The translations under genes and the position numbers were made by a program. Positions 1 to 9,462 of a stretch of 64,000 bases of DNA are shown piece by piece. This DNA comes from Solen grandis (Eukaryota > Mollusca > Bivalvia > Adapedonta > Solenidae), in assembly GCA_021229015.1 (NCBI GenBank), contig CM037794.1, forward strand, positions 38,722,815-38,786,814. The letters are read 5' to 3'. A model generated the notes under the pieces. It was not told where the DNA came from, did not search any database, and saw nothing but the letters and a program-made list of their open reading frames with translations. The stretch's first letter is position 1, and every line of letters begins with the position of its first letter.

Positions 1-20
1 CCGGTCCTCGGGTTCAACAG
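1..20 (+). CDS. polB: polB exon (3' end only)
   Basis: Reads PVLGFN plus two bases of a Ser codon and is followed by the donor gtaaat. It joins in phase to the next exon to complete an ExoII-type motif. Confidence 0.75.
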
Positions 21-3000
21 GTAAATAGTTCGAGTTTCTATCTATCTACCTGTCCGTCTATCTGTCTATCTACCTGTCTGTCTGTCCGTTTGTCTGTCTC
101 TGTGTCTGTCAATCTCGTAAAAAAAAAAATGCGTAACTTTATCTTCACGTATTATATCTATATTTCAGCGCCAAGTACGATCTCAACCTGGTCAAGCGGA
201 AGCTCGCTAAACATCTGGGCATGCATGACCAGGAACGTGGATTCGTGGTGAAGAAATGCAACTCCTACGCGTGCCTCTCGACCGACAAATTTCGTATTTT
301 AGATGTCAGCCACTTTCTTGCTCCGGGTACCTCCTACGCCGGATTCCTGAAAGCCTACGGGGTCGAGGAAGCCAAAGGTTTCTTCCCCTACGAATGGCTG
401 GATAAACCGGCAAAGCTGGAAAGCACGGAGCTACCTCCCCACGAAACCTTTTACAGCGCGCTAAAAGGAAAAAATATCAGCCCGGAGGAGTACGCGTACT
501 GTCAAAAGGTATGGCGGGACGAAAAGATGGTTACGTTCCGGGACTTTCTGGTCTGGTACAACGACCTAGACGTGGGTCCCTTCGTGACGGCCGTGGAACG
601 CTTGCAAAAGTTTTATTTCGAAAAAGACATAGACGTCTTGAAGTCCGCCATGAGCGTTCCCGGCATCGCCCGCCAACTTTTGTTCAAGTCGGCGAGAGAA
701 TTAGGGGCCGAGTTCTCCCTCGTAGACCAAAAAAATGCCGACTTGCACACCACCATCAAAGACAATATCGTCGGAGGTAAGCGTTTATTTATTATCGCGC
801 TTTTTTCGTCTTAAATTTATTATTTACATACTTTATTATAATTATTATTATCATTATTATTGAGCACGCGACGCTGGTAGCGCTTCTGTTCACGCATGTC
901 GTTTACGTTTTAGGTCCCTCCATCATATTTACTCGACATCACGAGGCGGGCAAGACTAAAATCAGGGGAGGTAAACTTTGCCAAAAAATCGTGGGGTACG
1001 ACGCCAACGCCCTCTATTTATGGGCCATCGGGCAGCCCATGCCGGAGGGTATGTTCGTGCGTCGCAGGGCCGAAAACGATTTTAAGCCGGAACACAGGGA
1101 CCACTATATGCAGGCCTTCAACTGGTTAAATTATTTAATCAAGTTCGAAGGTAAAAACATACTGCATCAACGAAACGGAGGTCAAGAGGTCCGGCTGGGC
1201 AAATACCCGGTTGACGGCTATGACCCGGATACTAACACCGTCTACGAATTTCAGGTATATTTGTGTTTTTTCTTTCTTTACATACATTATTTATTTATAT
1301 ACTTAATAACAATATATTCATTTTTTTATTACTTAATAACTTTTAATACCTATTTATTTACGTAATGACTATATATTTTAATAATATCGCAGGGTTGTTA
1401 CCACCACGGCCACGAGTGCGACGTCACCAAAGACGTTAAAAGCGAAAAGTGGCACTCGAACAAGGACTCCCTGAAACGAAAGACGGGAGAAAAAGTAGAT
1501 CAGCTCCGTCGACAGGGCTACAACGTCGTGGAGATGTGGGAATGCGAGTTCCGGGACTTTTGCAAATCCCACCCTAAAATCTACGACATCCGGGATCAGT
1601 GTCGCCCCGCCTTCAGCCAAAAGCATCGGGGTACCGTGTCCGAAACCCAAATTTTGAACGGGGTCCGTTTCGGACATTTATACGGTATGGTCGAGTGCGA
1701 TTTAGAGATCCCGGAAGAATGGAGCCCCGAGTTTGCCCACGTGCCAGTGTCTCCCCGACGCTATTTCGAAGAAATGTGCCCCATTTTCTGCAATACGGAT
1801 GTGGGGTTTGACGATATCGGGGAACACATGCAGGCCCACGTCTGGCAGTACCAGCTTTCCGATAAACCCAGACGGCTCCTCGTGGGCGGAACCAAAGCCC
1901 GCCAAATCCTCCTGGCCACGCCCCTCCTCAAATGGTACTTGGACCACGGTTGAAAGTGACCAAAATCTACCAAGTGGTCGAGTACCGAAAAATGTCCTGT
2001 TTCGAGACCTTCGTACAGGAAGTCAGCGCGGCGAGACGTTTGGGCGACTCGAATCCCGGCTTAGCAATTTTTGCCGACACAATGAAACTCATTGGGAACT
2101 CAGCGTGTGTATATTATTTATCAAATATTATATATATTATTTATTAATATGATAAATATATACGCGTTTATTATTTACGAATATAAGTAAGCGACAAAAA
2201 TGTATTGATATAATAATTTTGTCTTAACGCGTATTTTTTTTTTATATATATTAAAATATATTTATTTAAATAATTAAATTCGTTTCAGTTACGGATCCGT
2301 CATTATGGATAAGACAAAACACCGCAAAGTGTCATACGTGGAGGGGGAAAATAAGGCGTGTTTCGAGGTCAACAAGCCTCAGTTTAGACAAACCACCTGT
2401 CTGGACGAGGTGGACCAGTACTACGAGGTCGAGTCGGCTAAAACGAGCATCAAACTCGACCTCCCCACGCAGCTAGGCTTTTTTATACTGCAGTACGCCA
2501 AACTCAGGATGCTGCAGTTTTACTACGACCTCTTGGATCGATACGTGGACCGCTCCGACTTCGAATATCTGGAGATGGACACGGTAAGTTATGTTTTAAT
2601 GCACTACCACAGCGATTTCGTACTTTTTTTGTCAGGGTTAATTCACTTTTTGTCACATCGTTTTGATATTTGCGTCGATCATTTCAATATTTGTCAATAC
2701 CGATTCATTTTTTGTCACGGTCAATTTACTTTTTGCGCGTTTACACGTAAATCTCCATAGACAGCGTTTCATTTTCTGTCAACGTTAATTCACTTTTTGT
2801 CATATCGTTTCAGATTTTGTCAGCGTCGTTTCGCTTTTTGTATCGGTCATTTAATTTTTTTTTCTTTGTCAATGTCGTGCCCTTTGATCGTTCGTTCTAT
2901 TTAGTATATTTTATATGTTATCTTTTAAGGACTCCGCCTACATGGCCCTGTCGGCGTCGAGTCTCCGGGAGGTCGTAAAGCCGGAAATGATGGCCGAGTA

Positions 3001-3600
3001 CCAGCGTGGACTCACGGGATTATGCGACGACGAGTTCGATCCCGTTGGAGACCGCTGGTTCCTAGAGAATGCTGCGCGAAACACGCCAAATTTGATAAAA
3101 GAGTACCGGGACTCTTCAAGACGGAATACGAGGGGGATGCCATGATAGGTCTCTGCTTCAAGACCTATATCGTGAGCAAAACCGTCCCCTCGAAAGCCAC
3201 CAGCGCCGTCATGACCGCCTCCAAGCTCTCGCGTAAAGCCAGGGGACTAACGCTCAAGAAGAATCATTCTCGCCCTGGTGACACGGATGTAAGTTGTTCC
3301 AAGGATTCGAAGCGCCTGTTTAAGGAACCCCTTACTATATTTAAAAAGGTCCTGCGTACCGGAAAGTCGGCTTCCGGTCGTAATAAGGGGTTCCGGGTTC
3401 GAAACAACGGGATATACAGTTACAACCAGACCAGGTGCGGATTCTCTTATTTCTACTGTAAGCGGCGAGTGTTGTCCGACGGAATTCGCACAGTACCCTT
3501 GGACATCGTTCTGTGCCCCGTGAGACGCGGATCTGAACTCGGTCTCGATCATAATGATCAGAAATTGGTCGAGATGCTCGAGCGTCAATTTAAATTATGA
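1..3600 (+). CDS. polB: Polinton protein-primed DNA polymerase B, 6 exons, two frame breaks
   Basis: Family-B polymerase that copies the element using a terminal protein primer. Exons by GT-AG sites: 1-20, 169-776, 914-1254, 1393-2104, 2289-2583, 2930-3600; phases agree across all junctions. Motifs in order: ExoII-like GFN/SAKYDLN across the first junction, ExoIII YNDLD near 556-570, palm motif A DANALYL near 1000, motif B KLIGNSA/YG split by intron 4, motif C MDT/DS split by intron 5, and FKTY near 3160. Exon 4 breaks frame near 1950 and exon 6 near 3055-3065; both exon lengths fit loss of one base. The N-terminus lies off the left edge. Stop at 3598-3600; a possible polyadenylation signal AATAAA is at 3903. 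It is either a pseudogene or intact with consensus errors. Confidence 0.93.
21..168 (+). other. polB intron 1 with TGTC/TATC microsatellite
   Basis: GT at 21 and AG at 167-168. The first half is a degenerate run of TATC, TGTC and TGTCCG tetramers (35-115), followed by an A-run and a pyrimidine-rich acceptor. Confidence 0.75.
169..776 (+). CDS. polB: polB exon, exonuclease/linker region
   Basis: Starts after tatatttcag and ends at the donor gtaagc. Carries the polymerase-family blocks FLAPGTSYAGFLKAYG and GFFPYEWLD and the ExoIII-like motif WYNDLDV. Confidence 0.92.
777..913 (+). other. polB intron 2
   Basis: GT (777) to AG (913), AT-rich with an ATT-repeat stretch. The splice restores GGPS in frame. 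Confidence 0.85.
914..1254 (+). CDS. polB: polB exon with palm motif A
   Basis: Carries GYDANALYLWAI, the Dx2(S/A)LYx catalytic motif A holding a metal-binding Asp. Ends YEFQ before the donor gtatat. Confidence 0.92.
1255..1392 (+). other. polB intron 3
   Basis: GT (1255) to AG (1392), AT-rich. The splice joins YEFQ to GCYHHGH, a junction block typical of Polinton polymerases. Confidence 0.85.
1393..2104 (+). CDS. polB: polB exon, thumb/palm, frame break near 1950
   Basis: Starts GCYHHGHECD and ends in the first part of motif B (KLIGNSA). The frame ending at 1953 (LKWYLDHG then stop) and the frame starting near 1945 (LKVTKIYQVVEY) belong to one exon. The exon length fits one missing base. 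Confidence 0.9.
2105..2288 (+). other. polB intron 4, splits motif B
   Basis: GT (2105) to tttcag (2288), strongly AT-rich. Splicing joins NSA to YG and so completes the Kx3NSxYG motif. Confidence 0.85.
2289..2583 (+). CDS. polB: polB exon between motifs B and C
   Basis: Starts YGSVIMDKTKH and ends EMDT, the first half of motif C, before the donor gtaagtt. Confidence 0.92.
2584..2929 (+). other. polB intron 5, splits motif C, degenerate tandem repeat
   Basis: GT (2584) to AG (2929). The body is about ten diverged copies of a TTCAnTTTTTGTCA-like unit spaced roughly 25-30 bp apart (2620-2860). Confidence 0.8.
2930..3600 (+). CDS. polB: polB last exon, C-terminal palm/thumb, frame break near 3060
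   Basis: Starts DSAYMALSA (second half of motif C). After the break near 3055-3065 the frame runs ECCAKHAKFDKR, GLFKTEYEGDAM, then GFSYFYCKRRVLSDGI, a block typical of Polinton polymerases, to a stop at 3600. Length fits one missing base. Confidence 0.9.
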
Positions 3601-4015
3601 AAAAAAAAATAGTACGATTGTTTTGTTTTCATACGTATATATATATAATATTTGAACTTGTTATTGTTGTACAGCTCGTAAACTCTTCACATGCGTGTGA
3701 AAAATATTTTTCGAATCGCAGCGCTGTTGTATAAAATGTTTGCATTCGCATAAATGCGTAATGTTTTATTATTGTTGTATTGTTTCAATCTTTTTATATA
3801 TCCTTATTGTTATTTTTATCAGTTTGTATATAAACTTTGACGTTTGTAAAATTGTTATCGAGTGTATATAATGTATGTTTATTTACCGAAAATCGCTTAT
3901 ATAATAAATCTTGTACCCGTATTATCGCTTTTTTCAACTATTTTATCTCCCAGTACGTAAGAAGAGGTACGTGTCCTACAAAATAAATTTGAAATTGATA
4001 TAAACGCGTAAGAAC
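3601..4015 (+). other. polB 3' flank and upstream region of the membrane-protein gene
   Basis: AT-rich non-coding stretch. It holds AATAAA at 3903-3908, a candidate polyadenylation signal for polB, two copies of a CGTAAGAA motif (near 3955 and 4006) and TATAAA near 4000. No ORF of note. Confidence 0.5.
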
Positions 4016-4288
4016 ATGAATGATCAAGATAATGCTATTCCCGAACGGGAGGTATTACTGAATCTTCCGAAACCGGACGATGAAAGCCTGAGTGATAAGT
4101 GGCATTTATTAGGAACGAGAGTACCCCAGGCAGAGATTGTGTATTTTTCTCAGATGATTATCGTTTACGTTATCATTATTACGTCGATAGTCAACTTATC
4201 TCTGCAAAACGGTTCTACGGAGTTGTGGATCAGTTTACTTAGCAGTTGTATAGGCTACGCTCTACCTAATCCTAAACTGAAAAAATAA
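4016..4288 (+). CDS. Polinton small membrane protein (90 aa)
   Basis: Function unknown; small transmembrane proteins at this position next to the packaging ATPase are common in animal Polintons (recalled, not searched). An acidic N-terminus of about 45 residues precedes a hydrophobic segment (about residues 45-63, MIIVYVIIITSIVNLSL) and a second weaker one (about 70-83), then a short basic tail. Its stop codon overlaps the ATPase start by one base (TAATG at 4286-4290), so the two are probably expressed from one transcript. A virion membrane or holin-like role is possible but is only a guess. Confidence 0.75.
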   Translation: MNDQDNAIPEREVLLNLPKPDDESLSDKWHLLGTRVPQAEIVYFSQMIIVYVIIITSIVNLSLQNGSTELWISLLSSCIGYALPNPKLKK

Positions 4289-4931
4289 TGTTTCCGTTCG
4301 AACCTTGTTCCAGCGTGTGTATAAGCGCTCAAACGGGAGCCGGGAAAACGCAATGGGTCTATAAATTTCTAAAAATATACGAGCAATGTATAGCGAGGAC
4401 CCGCCAGTATCCATTTTGTATTGTTACGGAATCTATCAACCGCTTTATGACGTCATGGAGAGAGAGATTCCGAATTTTACGAGTAAATTAGGACTTCCCA
4501 CGGCGGAGGAACTAGATAATTTCACGGAAGACAGACGACACAAACTGATCATAATAGACGACTTAATACAGGAGGTGGTGCGACACCAGGAAATGGAACT
4601 GTTATTTACCCAGGGTACGCATCACAGACGCGTCAGCGTCATTTTACTTTCGCAAAATCTTTACCCCAGAGGCAAACACGCCAGAACTATCGCTTTAAAC
4701 ACGTGGTATCTCGTGCTGATGAAAAATTTGCGGGATGTCTCCCAAGTGAGTGTCCTCGGACGTCAGCTCTTCCCGGGTAAAGTTGGGGGCTTTATACGGG
4801 CTTACCAGGATGCCTTAAGCGAAAAATACGGTTATCTCGTGGTAGATATGAGTCCGCACGGTGATGATAGATATCGATTGCGCGCCCGAGTCTTTCCGGG
4901 GGAAGATACTGTCGTCTATCGATTGACGTAA
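4288..4931 (+). CDS. FtsK/A32-type genome packaging ATPase, frame break near 4385
   Basis: DNA-packaging motor ATPase of the FtsK-HerA superfamily. The first frame (4288-4491) carries Walker A SAQTGAGKT at residues 13-21. The second (from 4386) carries Walker B KLIIIDDL and a following SQNLYPRG sensor-like region, ending at 4931. The switch falls around 4381-4390, and the total length fits one missing base, so this was a single protein of about 214 residues. It sits in the usual Polinton place between the membrane protein and the core-like protein. It is intact apart from that break. Confidence 0.92.
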
Positions 4932-4965
4932 GAAGGATATACACGCCTTTCGACGTAAGAACACC

Positions 4966-5286
4966 ATGGAATTAATGAAACAGCAGCAACATTTTCTACG
5001 CTTATACGCCCAGACGACTACGGCGCAAAGAAAAGCGATATTAAAAACTGTTACAAAGCCGCAGTTAGGGGCCTTGCGCCAGATCGCTTATAATATTATC
5101 AAATTTACTATACGGTTGTCATCGGAAGAAAAGAAAAAACTTAAACGAGAAAAACGTTTCGTGCACTTATTAGCGAGAAAGTCTGCCGGATACGAACAGA
5201 AAAAGCGCGCCATCGTGAACAAGCAAGGACTTATTTCGATATTAGTAAACTTGGCGCTGCATTATTTGGATCCCTTGCTGCGGTAA
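4966..5286 (+). CDS. Polinton small basic core-like protein, copy 1 (106 aa)
   Basis: Small Lys/Arg-rich protein of a family widespread in Polintons and adintoviruses, where it has been compared with the adenovirus core protein pX; I recall this and have not searched it. A helical N-terminal half (FLRLYAQTTTAQRKAILK..., residues 10-50) is followed by a basic stretch (KKKLKREKRF) and a C-terminal block QKKRAIV..GLISILVNLAL. The ATG follows a GTAAGAACACC motif. Its stop overlaps the next ATG by one base. A probable role is DNA condensation or minor virion component. A second, diverged copy lies at 9459-9806. Confidence 0.75.
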   Translation: MELMKQQQHFLRLYAQTTTAQRKAILKTVTKPQLGALRQIAYNIIKFTIRLSSEEKKKLKREKRFVHLLARKSAGYEQKKRAIVNKQGLISILVNLALHYLDPLLR

Positions 5287-5597
5287 TGGAGAAAATGGTA
5301 CTGGTGCCCTACGACAAATATCAACGCCTCCGAGAGCGCGATCTCGTCGGAAAGGGCGATAACGGCGCTAATTATCCTCAACCGCCGGGAGAAAGGGTGA
5401 TAAAAAAATCTATTTCGGAGAAAACCCCGTCTTCCGAAGTTACTCCACCTCCCAGTTTTCCCGCTAAACCCCCAAATATCAAGAAACGACATAGCGCTGC
5501 CAAAAAGAGAAGCTCTGAGAAACCTCCGACTATAAAGAAACGACAAAACGCAGCCAAAAAGAGACGCGAAATATCCCTGCCCTGGCTAGATGTTTAA
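5286..5597 (+). CDS. Polinton Lys/Pro-rich conserved protein (103 aa)
   Basis: Begins MVLVPYDKYQRL (from residue 4), a block I recall at the start of a small Polinton protein. The rest is disordered, with PPSFPAKPP and two KKR-rich repeats (PNIKKRHSAAKKR and PTIKKRQNAAKKR) that form a short internal duplication, and it ends in LPWLDV. Function unknown; the basic repeats could bind DNA or act as nuclear signals. It overlaps the upstream core-like gene by one base and is the last + strand gene. Confidence 0.65.
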   Translation: MEKMVLVPYDKYQRLRERDLVGKGDNGANYPQPPGERVIKKSISEKTPSSEVTPPPSFPAKPPNIKKRHSAAKKRSSEKPPTIKKRQNAAKKRREISLPWLDV

Positions 5598-5841
5598 AAA
5601 ATGAGCGGAAATTCGAAGGATAACAAAGACAATATTTTCATTCTATTCGATTTTTATTTGTATGCAAAATGATAATAAAATTATATAAAATGATATATAT
5701 GTTGTTTTATTTTGTTATATTTGTTATAATAAGGGAGAGAATTACACAATAAACTCTGATATGATAATGAATTACCTAAAATGATACATATACATTTTTT
5801 TTTTATATATTTAAAAAAATACAGGAAAGAGAAAGCGGTAT
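5598..5841. other. Convergent intergenic region
   Basis: AT-rich spacer between the + and - strand gene blocks. It contains AATAAAA near 5673 for the + block and TTTATT-type motifs for the - block, consistent with back-to-back 3' ends. Confidence 0.5.
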
Positions 5842-6273
5842 TTAAAGTATAATTCTTCGCGCTTTCGCGTAATTGATTATAAAGTTTTCGTTCTTTTCAC
5901 GATTAGTGACACAAAATGGTTTCGTAATATCTATCAAAGACTTTTCGCTACACCGTTCCATTATATAATACACGCAATACAGTCCGCAGGTAGAGGAATT
6001 TGGAGCTTGTATGGGGTCGCGTATCATCCAGTACGGTCTCCTTAAGACGTTTTCGAAACCCGCTCGGTAATATTTAGGCTCGTTTCCGAGGGAATCGAAA
6101 TACTCGTAAGGCCCCTCGTTCGGAAAGTAGAACACGGTCCAATGCTCTCCCGGGCCGTCGCTGGAATCGGTGTTACAAACGACGAAACGCCCCCTTTCTT
6201 CGCGTAGCTGATCGGAAGCGCGTATTGTGACCGGATAGGCCCGTAGTATTTTCTCTAGTTGATAGTTATTCAT
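5842..6273 (-). CDS. Adenain-type cysteine protease (143 aa)
   Basis: Maturation protease of the adenovirus/Polinton type, expected to process capsid proteins. All catalytic residues are visible: His44 in GEHWTVFYF, Asp60 in YEYFDSLG, Gln89 and Cys96 in QAPNSSTCGLYC. The length is normal for Polinton proteases and somewhat shorter than adenovirus adenain. Its ATG overlaps the capsid-protein stop by 4 nt (ATGA), so it is translated downstream of the major capsid gene. The reading frame is intact. Confidence 0.95.
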   Translation of the reverse strand: MNNYQLEKILRAYPVTIRASDQLREERGRFVVCNTDSSDGPGEHWTVFYFPNEGPYEYFDSLGNEPKYYRAGFENVLRRPYWMIRDPIQAPNSSTCGLYCVYYIMERCSEKSLIDITKPFCVTNREKNENFIINYAKARRIIL

Positions 6274-7526
6274 TTCACGAATACGGCCCTAGAGTGATCT
6301 ATATTTAGAATTTCCGGAAACTTCGCGTACATCACCAATGTCACGCTTTCCGGTAAAGCGGTGGCAAATTTCAGCTCTAAACGACAGTGCCCTTTTCGCT
6401 TGGTGTTGAAGGAATAATAGGGATCGATGTCTAGCACGTACAAACAATATCCCTTCTTATATTCGTCTACGGACACGTTGACGTCATTTCGAAATGAGGT
6501 CAGGGTTCTGTAGCAGTCCACGTACTGATTTCCTCCGTAATTCGGCTGTAAAGGCTGCGATGGATACGATTGACCGTCCACGAAAAAACCCACTGAGGTG
6601 CAGTCGTAATGTTTGAAATTAAACGGGTTTTTATGGTAATCCCCGGTATACGCGGCGCCGGGTACCAAACCGATGATGAGTTTACTGGGTACCAAGCTCT
6701 GAAAGATGTCATCAGCCGTATAGTTGTAGGATCCGGCTGCTATGGCCGTAGTTTTGATCTCGGAGCGGAGATACGGGTAAACAGCCGGTCCTTCTTGTAA
6801 CAGTTTCTCGTGCGCAACGACCACCGCTCCGTTAACGCGTTGTACGCACAGTTTGAATTTAGCGTCTATAATTTGTACCTTGATAGACGGAGATAAAATA
6901 TCGGTGATGATTCTAAACGCGTCGGGGGCTGGCCACAGCTGAATACCGATGTGAATTCCGTTGATCAGTAATTTTGATTGTTGAAACAGGTCGAGAAGCA
7001 GCGGACCTTCTAAATTGACAGTCGCTCCGCCTAAAGTTTTCTTGTATCTCAAAAATAATCCGGTGTTTTTTCCGGTCTTAACATCATTGTCGTCTAATTC
7101 CGTTTCTTTGTAGAAAAGCTGGCTAGTAAGTACACCGTCTTGCATCTGTCGGTTCGTTTTCAGTATCGTATCGATATAGGCTTTATACGGATAATTATTG
7201 CCCATATGAGAGAGCGGCGTCTGTTGCAAGCTAACGTCGACTTGTTTAAAAATGGTGTGTAAAGGGAGGTTAACGAGTCCCGCAGTTTCAGTATCCGCGA
7301 TAGGCGTTCCATCGGCGTCCGTGAGTCTCAGTTTTAGGTTCAATAAACTTCTCTTCAGGTCCACGTAAGCGGAGGATTGAGCCGGGATGTTAAATTCTAT
7401 GGCTGAATTGTGCGTTATCTGATTAATGGGTCGATATTCTATCCATTCCCGAGACTGGAGCGAAGGATCGGAAGGGGCTGATACAAAGAGAGATAATTCT
7501 TGCTGATGACAATCTTCCCTTTCCAT
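6270..7526 (-). CDS. Polinton major capsid protein, hexon-like (418 aa)
   Basis: Major capsid protein of the double-jelly-roll family. It contains the N-terminal signature EYRPINQITHNSAIEFNIP, followed by NLPLHTIFKQVDVSL and NNYPYKAYIDTIL, which I recognise from the animal Polinton capsid family often annotated as F54H12.2-like. The C-terminal part has YSFNTKRKGHCRLELKF and ends ILNIDHSRAVFVK. The frame is complete and of normal length. It lies directly upstream of the protease (4-nt overlap) and 3 nt after the stop of the preceding gene, implying co-expression of virion genes. Confidence 0.95.
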   Translation of the reverse strand: MEREDCHQQELSLFVSAPSDPSLQSREWIEYRPINQITHNSAIEFNIPAQSSAYVDLKRSLLNLKLRLTDADGTPIADTETAGLVNLPLHTIFKQVDVSLQQTPLSHMGNNYPYKAYIDTILKTNRQMQDGVLTSQLFYKETELDDNDVKTGKNTGLFLRYKKTLGGATVNLEGPLLLDLFQQSKLLINGIHIGIQLWPAPDAFRIITDILSPSIKVQIIDAKFKLCVQRVNGAVVVAHEKLLQEGPAVYPYLRSEIKTTAIAAGSYNYTADDIFQSLVPSKLIIGLVPGAAYTGDYHKNPFNFKHYDCTSVGFFVDGQSYPSQPLQPNYGGNQYVDCYRTLTSFRNDVNVSVDEYKKGYCLYVLDIDPYYSFNTKRKGHCRLELKFATALPESVTLVMYAKFPEILNIDHSRAVFVK

Positions 7527-7529
7527 CGT

Positions 7530-7914
7530 TTACACTTGCGTTTCTTCGTCGTATCTATAGCGTTTTGCGTGCCTCGGCGCCGACTTTTTCACCCTCTTAC
7601 GTGTACTGCCGAACCCCTTCTTACGTTCTTTTTCGCGGCGGATATCGGATTTGGCTATTTCTAAAGCTTGCGCGACGGGGGTGACGAGCTGAACGGCTGG
7701 TTGGTTTTCGGCGTTTCTCATTCTCCTTTCATCTTCTTCTTCTTTTTCTTTCACTTTCCTGTTTTTGGCGCCAATACGACGACATAGCGTCCCTGGTGGT
7801 CGGGTTGAACGTAACCGTCCCGCAAATCCTTGAAATGTTGATACCACTTGTCATAGTCGGGAACGTAAGGCACCCACTCTTGACGCTTATAATCGTACAC
7901 TTCTATCGAACCCA
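7530..7914 (-). CDS. Conserved Polinton protein, frame break near 7755-7775
   Basis: Begins at the ATG at 7914, inside the end of the penton-like gene (12-nt overlap). The first frame (7753-7914) reads MGSIEVYDYKRQEWVPYVPD, then WYQHFKDLRDGYVQPDHQGR; the second (to 7530) reads a Lys/Glu stretch, then QLVTPVAQALEIAKS and a basic C-terminus. Both blocks belong to one protein family recalled from animal Polintons, function unknown. The break lies between them; total length fits one extra base or two missing. The basic tail could bind DNA or act as a nuclear signal. Confidence 0.8.
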
Positions 7915-8328
7915 TCTTTTCTTAAAGTGTAAGACGCAGTGTAATGTCGGGAAATCGTCAAATATGACCGGTTCCAAATTTTCGTTTAATAATCGAAATC
8001 CCAACTGATGTCCCAAATTTCTTCTTACTCTTACGTATGTGGGTCGCGTATACGTCGCGTTCAAGTATTTGTTGAACTTTCCTCTGACTTCCACGTTCTT
8101 AAGCGCCGGGACTCGAGCGCGATTAACGTATTGCTCTTCTAGAAAGTCGCCACATAAATACACTCTGTCGCATTTCGGCGTAAAATTGCAAATGAGAGAG
8201 ATTTCTAACAGCGCGCATTCCCAAATTCCATCGGAAAGCAAAGCGCCAGGCGTATTTTCCCAAAACTCGGCGGGATTCTTTCTCTCCTCCGAATCCTTGT
8301 TAGACAAGTATAGTATGATATCCGACAT
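7903..8328 (-). CDS. Penton-like minor capsid protein candidate (141 aa)
   Basis: Position (just upstream of the major capsid gene block) and size fit the single-jelly-roll minor capsid or penton protein of Polintons. Alternating hydrophobic segments suggest beta strands (LSDGIWECALLEISLI, DRVYLCGDFLEEQYV, YVRVRRNLGHQLGFRLL, PTLHCVLHFKK). The ending with PTLHCVLHF resembles the conserved C-terminus of the Polinton protein I recall in this place. No direct homologue can be named from sequence alone; a structure prediction would settle it. Complete frame with ATG at 8328. Confidence 0.55.
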   Translation of the reverse strand: MSDIILYLSNKDSEERKNPAEFWENTPGALLSDGIWECALLEISLICNFTPKCDRVYLCGDFLEEQYVNRARVPALKNVEVRGKFNKYLNATYTRPTYVRVRRNLGHQLGFRLLNENLEPVIFDDFPTLHCVLHFKKRWVR

Positions 8329-8370
8329 CTTGCTTCGAAAGGATGGTTGTACGGAGGCTCTTACGCACCT

Positions 8371-9462
8371 TTAAAAGTCTCGACATCTTTCGGGGGAAAT
8401 AAAACTATTAAATTTCTTGGGCCAACCCATCCATTTCACGAGTACATCGTTTCCCGACTTTTTCAGGATTTTTTCGATTCTGAACGTAGTGTCTTTATCC
8501 ACCGTAATTTTCGACATTTCGTTGTCGTAAAATGTACCGTCAATCGGTTCTCCCTGAAGATCTTTTACTTTGTAATACGAAATATTCTGTTTTTTACCCC
8601 TTTCCGATACGATAAAGTATTCCGTAGTCCAGCGTTCATCGTATTCTCGTTGAAAAGGCCTCCTCAAATGCGATAGGCGGACGGTATCTCCCACCTTGAA
8701 ACGATACGGTGTACCGGAAAGATTCGCTCGACGTTTAGGTTTCTTTAACGCGTCATAGTTTCGTTGCCATATATCTATCTCGTCCTGCCGCTTTACGGAA
8801 ACGGGCGTCTTTTTAATGGTTCTGTGATAGGTATGATTATAACTTCGCGTCACGTCTTCTAAGACATCGATCCATCTGTGACTTTGCTTCGCGGTCATAT
8901 AGCGGGTTAATTTCATTTTGATAGTTTTTATGGCTCTTTCGGCCACGGCGGCCTTGGTTTCGTTACGCGAATAAAAATGTTTAATTTCTTGCGTTTTCAG
9001 TACCTTCTGAAACGCTAGACTTTTAAATTCGCTGCCGACGTCCGTTCTCAAACATTGCGGTTGGCGACCCTCATCGATAATAGCTCGAAAGGAGGTGGCA
9101 ACTTCGTGTCCTCGCACCGTTTTCAACGGTTCTGTCCAAACGTATTTGGAAAATATGTCAATCACGAGCAGAAAATAACCGTAACCATCATTCTGTTTCG
9201 TAAACTGGTTCATATACGCCACGTCGGCTTCCCACTGATAGTCTATATACGGCGATACGATGCGTTGGCGACTGTGTTTTCTGACGATAGCTTTGTGTAC
9301 GGTATATGTCTCTTGTTTCTTTAACCATTTTTCAATTTTAGCTTTATTCAGTACAAATTTCCCTTCTTTCCTCACGGCTCTGTACAATTTATCCGAGCTA
9401 GAATACGACGCCGGGTGAGAGGGGTCGTAATAAATGTTCTTCAAGTAGTCTTCGTACCTCAT
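8371..9462 (-). CDS. Retroviral-type integrase with chromodomain (363 aa)
   Basis: DDE integrase that inserts the element. Catalytic residues: Asp80 in WEADVAYM, Asp141 in LRTDVGSEF and Glu175 in AVAERAIKTIK, with 33 residues between the second and third. The N-terminal part has the Polinton-type KIEKWLKKQETYTVHKA segment. The C-terminal 60 residues form a chromodomain (FRIEKILKKSGNDVLVKWMGWPKKFNSFI), known to target related integrases to modified chromatin. Complete frame. Its ATG overlaps the stop of the upstream core-like gene by 4 nt. Confidence 0.96.
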   Translation of the reverse strand: MRYEDYLKNIYYDPSHPASYSSSDKLYRAVRKEGKFVLNKAKIEKWLKKQETYTVHKAIVRKHSRQRIVSPYIDYQWEADVAYMNQFTKQNDGYGYFLLVIDIFSKYVWTEPLKTVRGHEVATSFRAIIDEGRQPQCLRTDVGSEFKSLAFQKVLKTQEIKHFYSRNETKAAVAERAIKTIKMKLTRYMTAKQSHRWIDVLEDVTRSYNHTYHRTIKKTPVSVKRQDEIDIWQRNYDALKKPKRRANLSGTPYRFKVGDTVRLSHLRRPFQREYDERWTTEYFIVSERGKKQNISYYKVKDLQGEPIDGTFYDNEMSKITVDKDTTFRIEKILKKSGNDVLVKWMGWPKKFNSFISPERCRDF

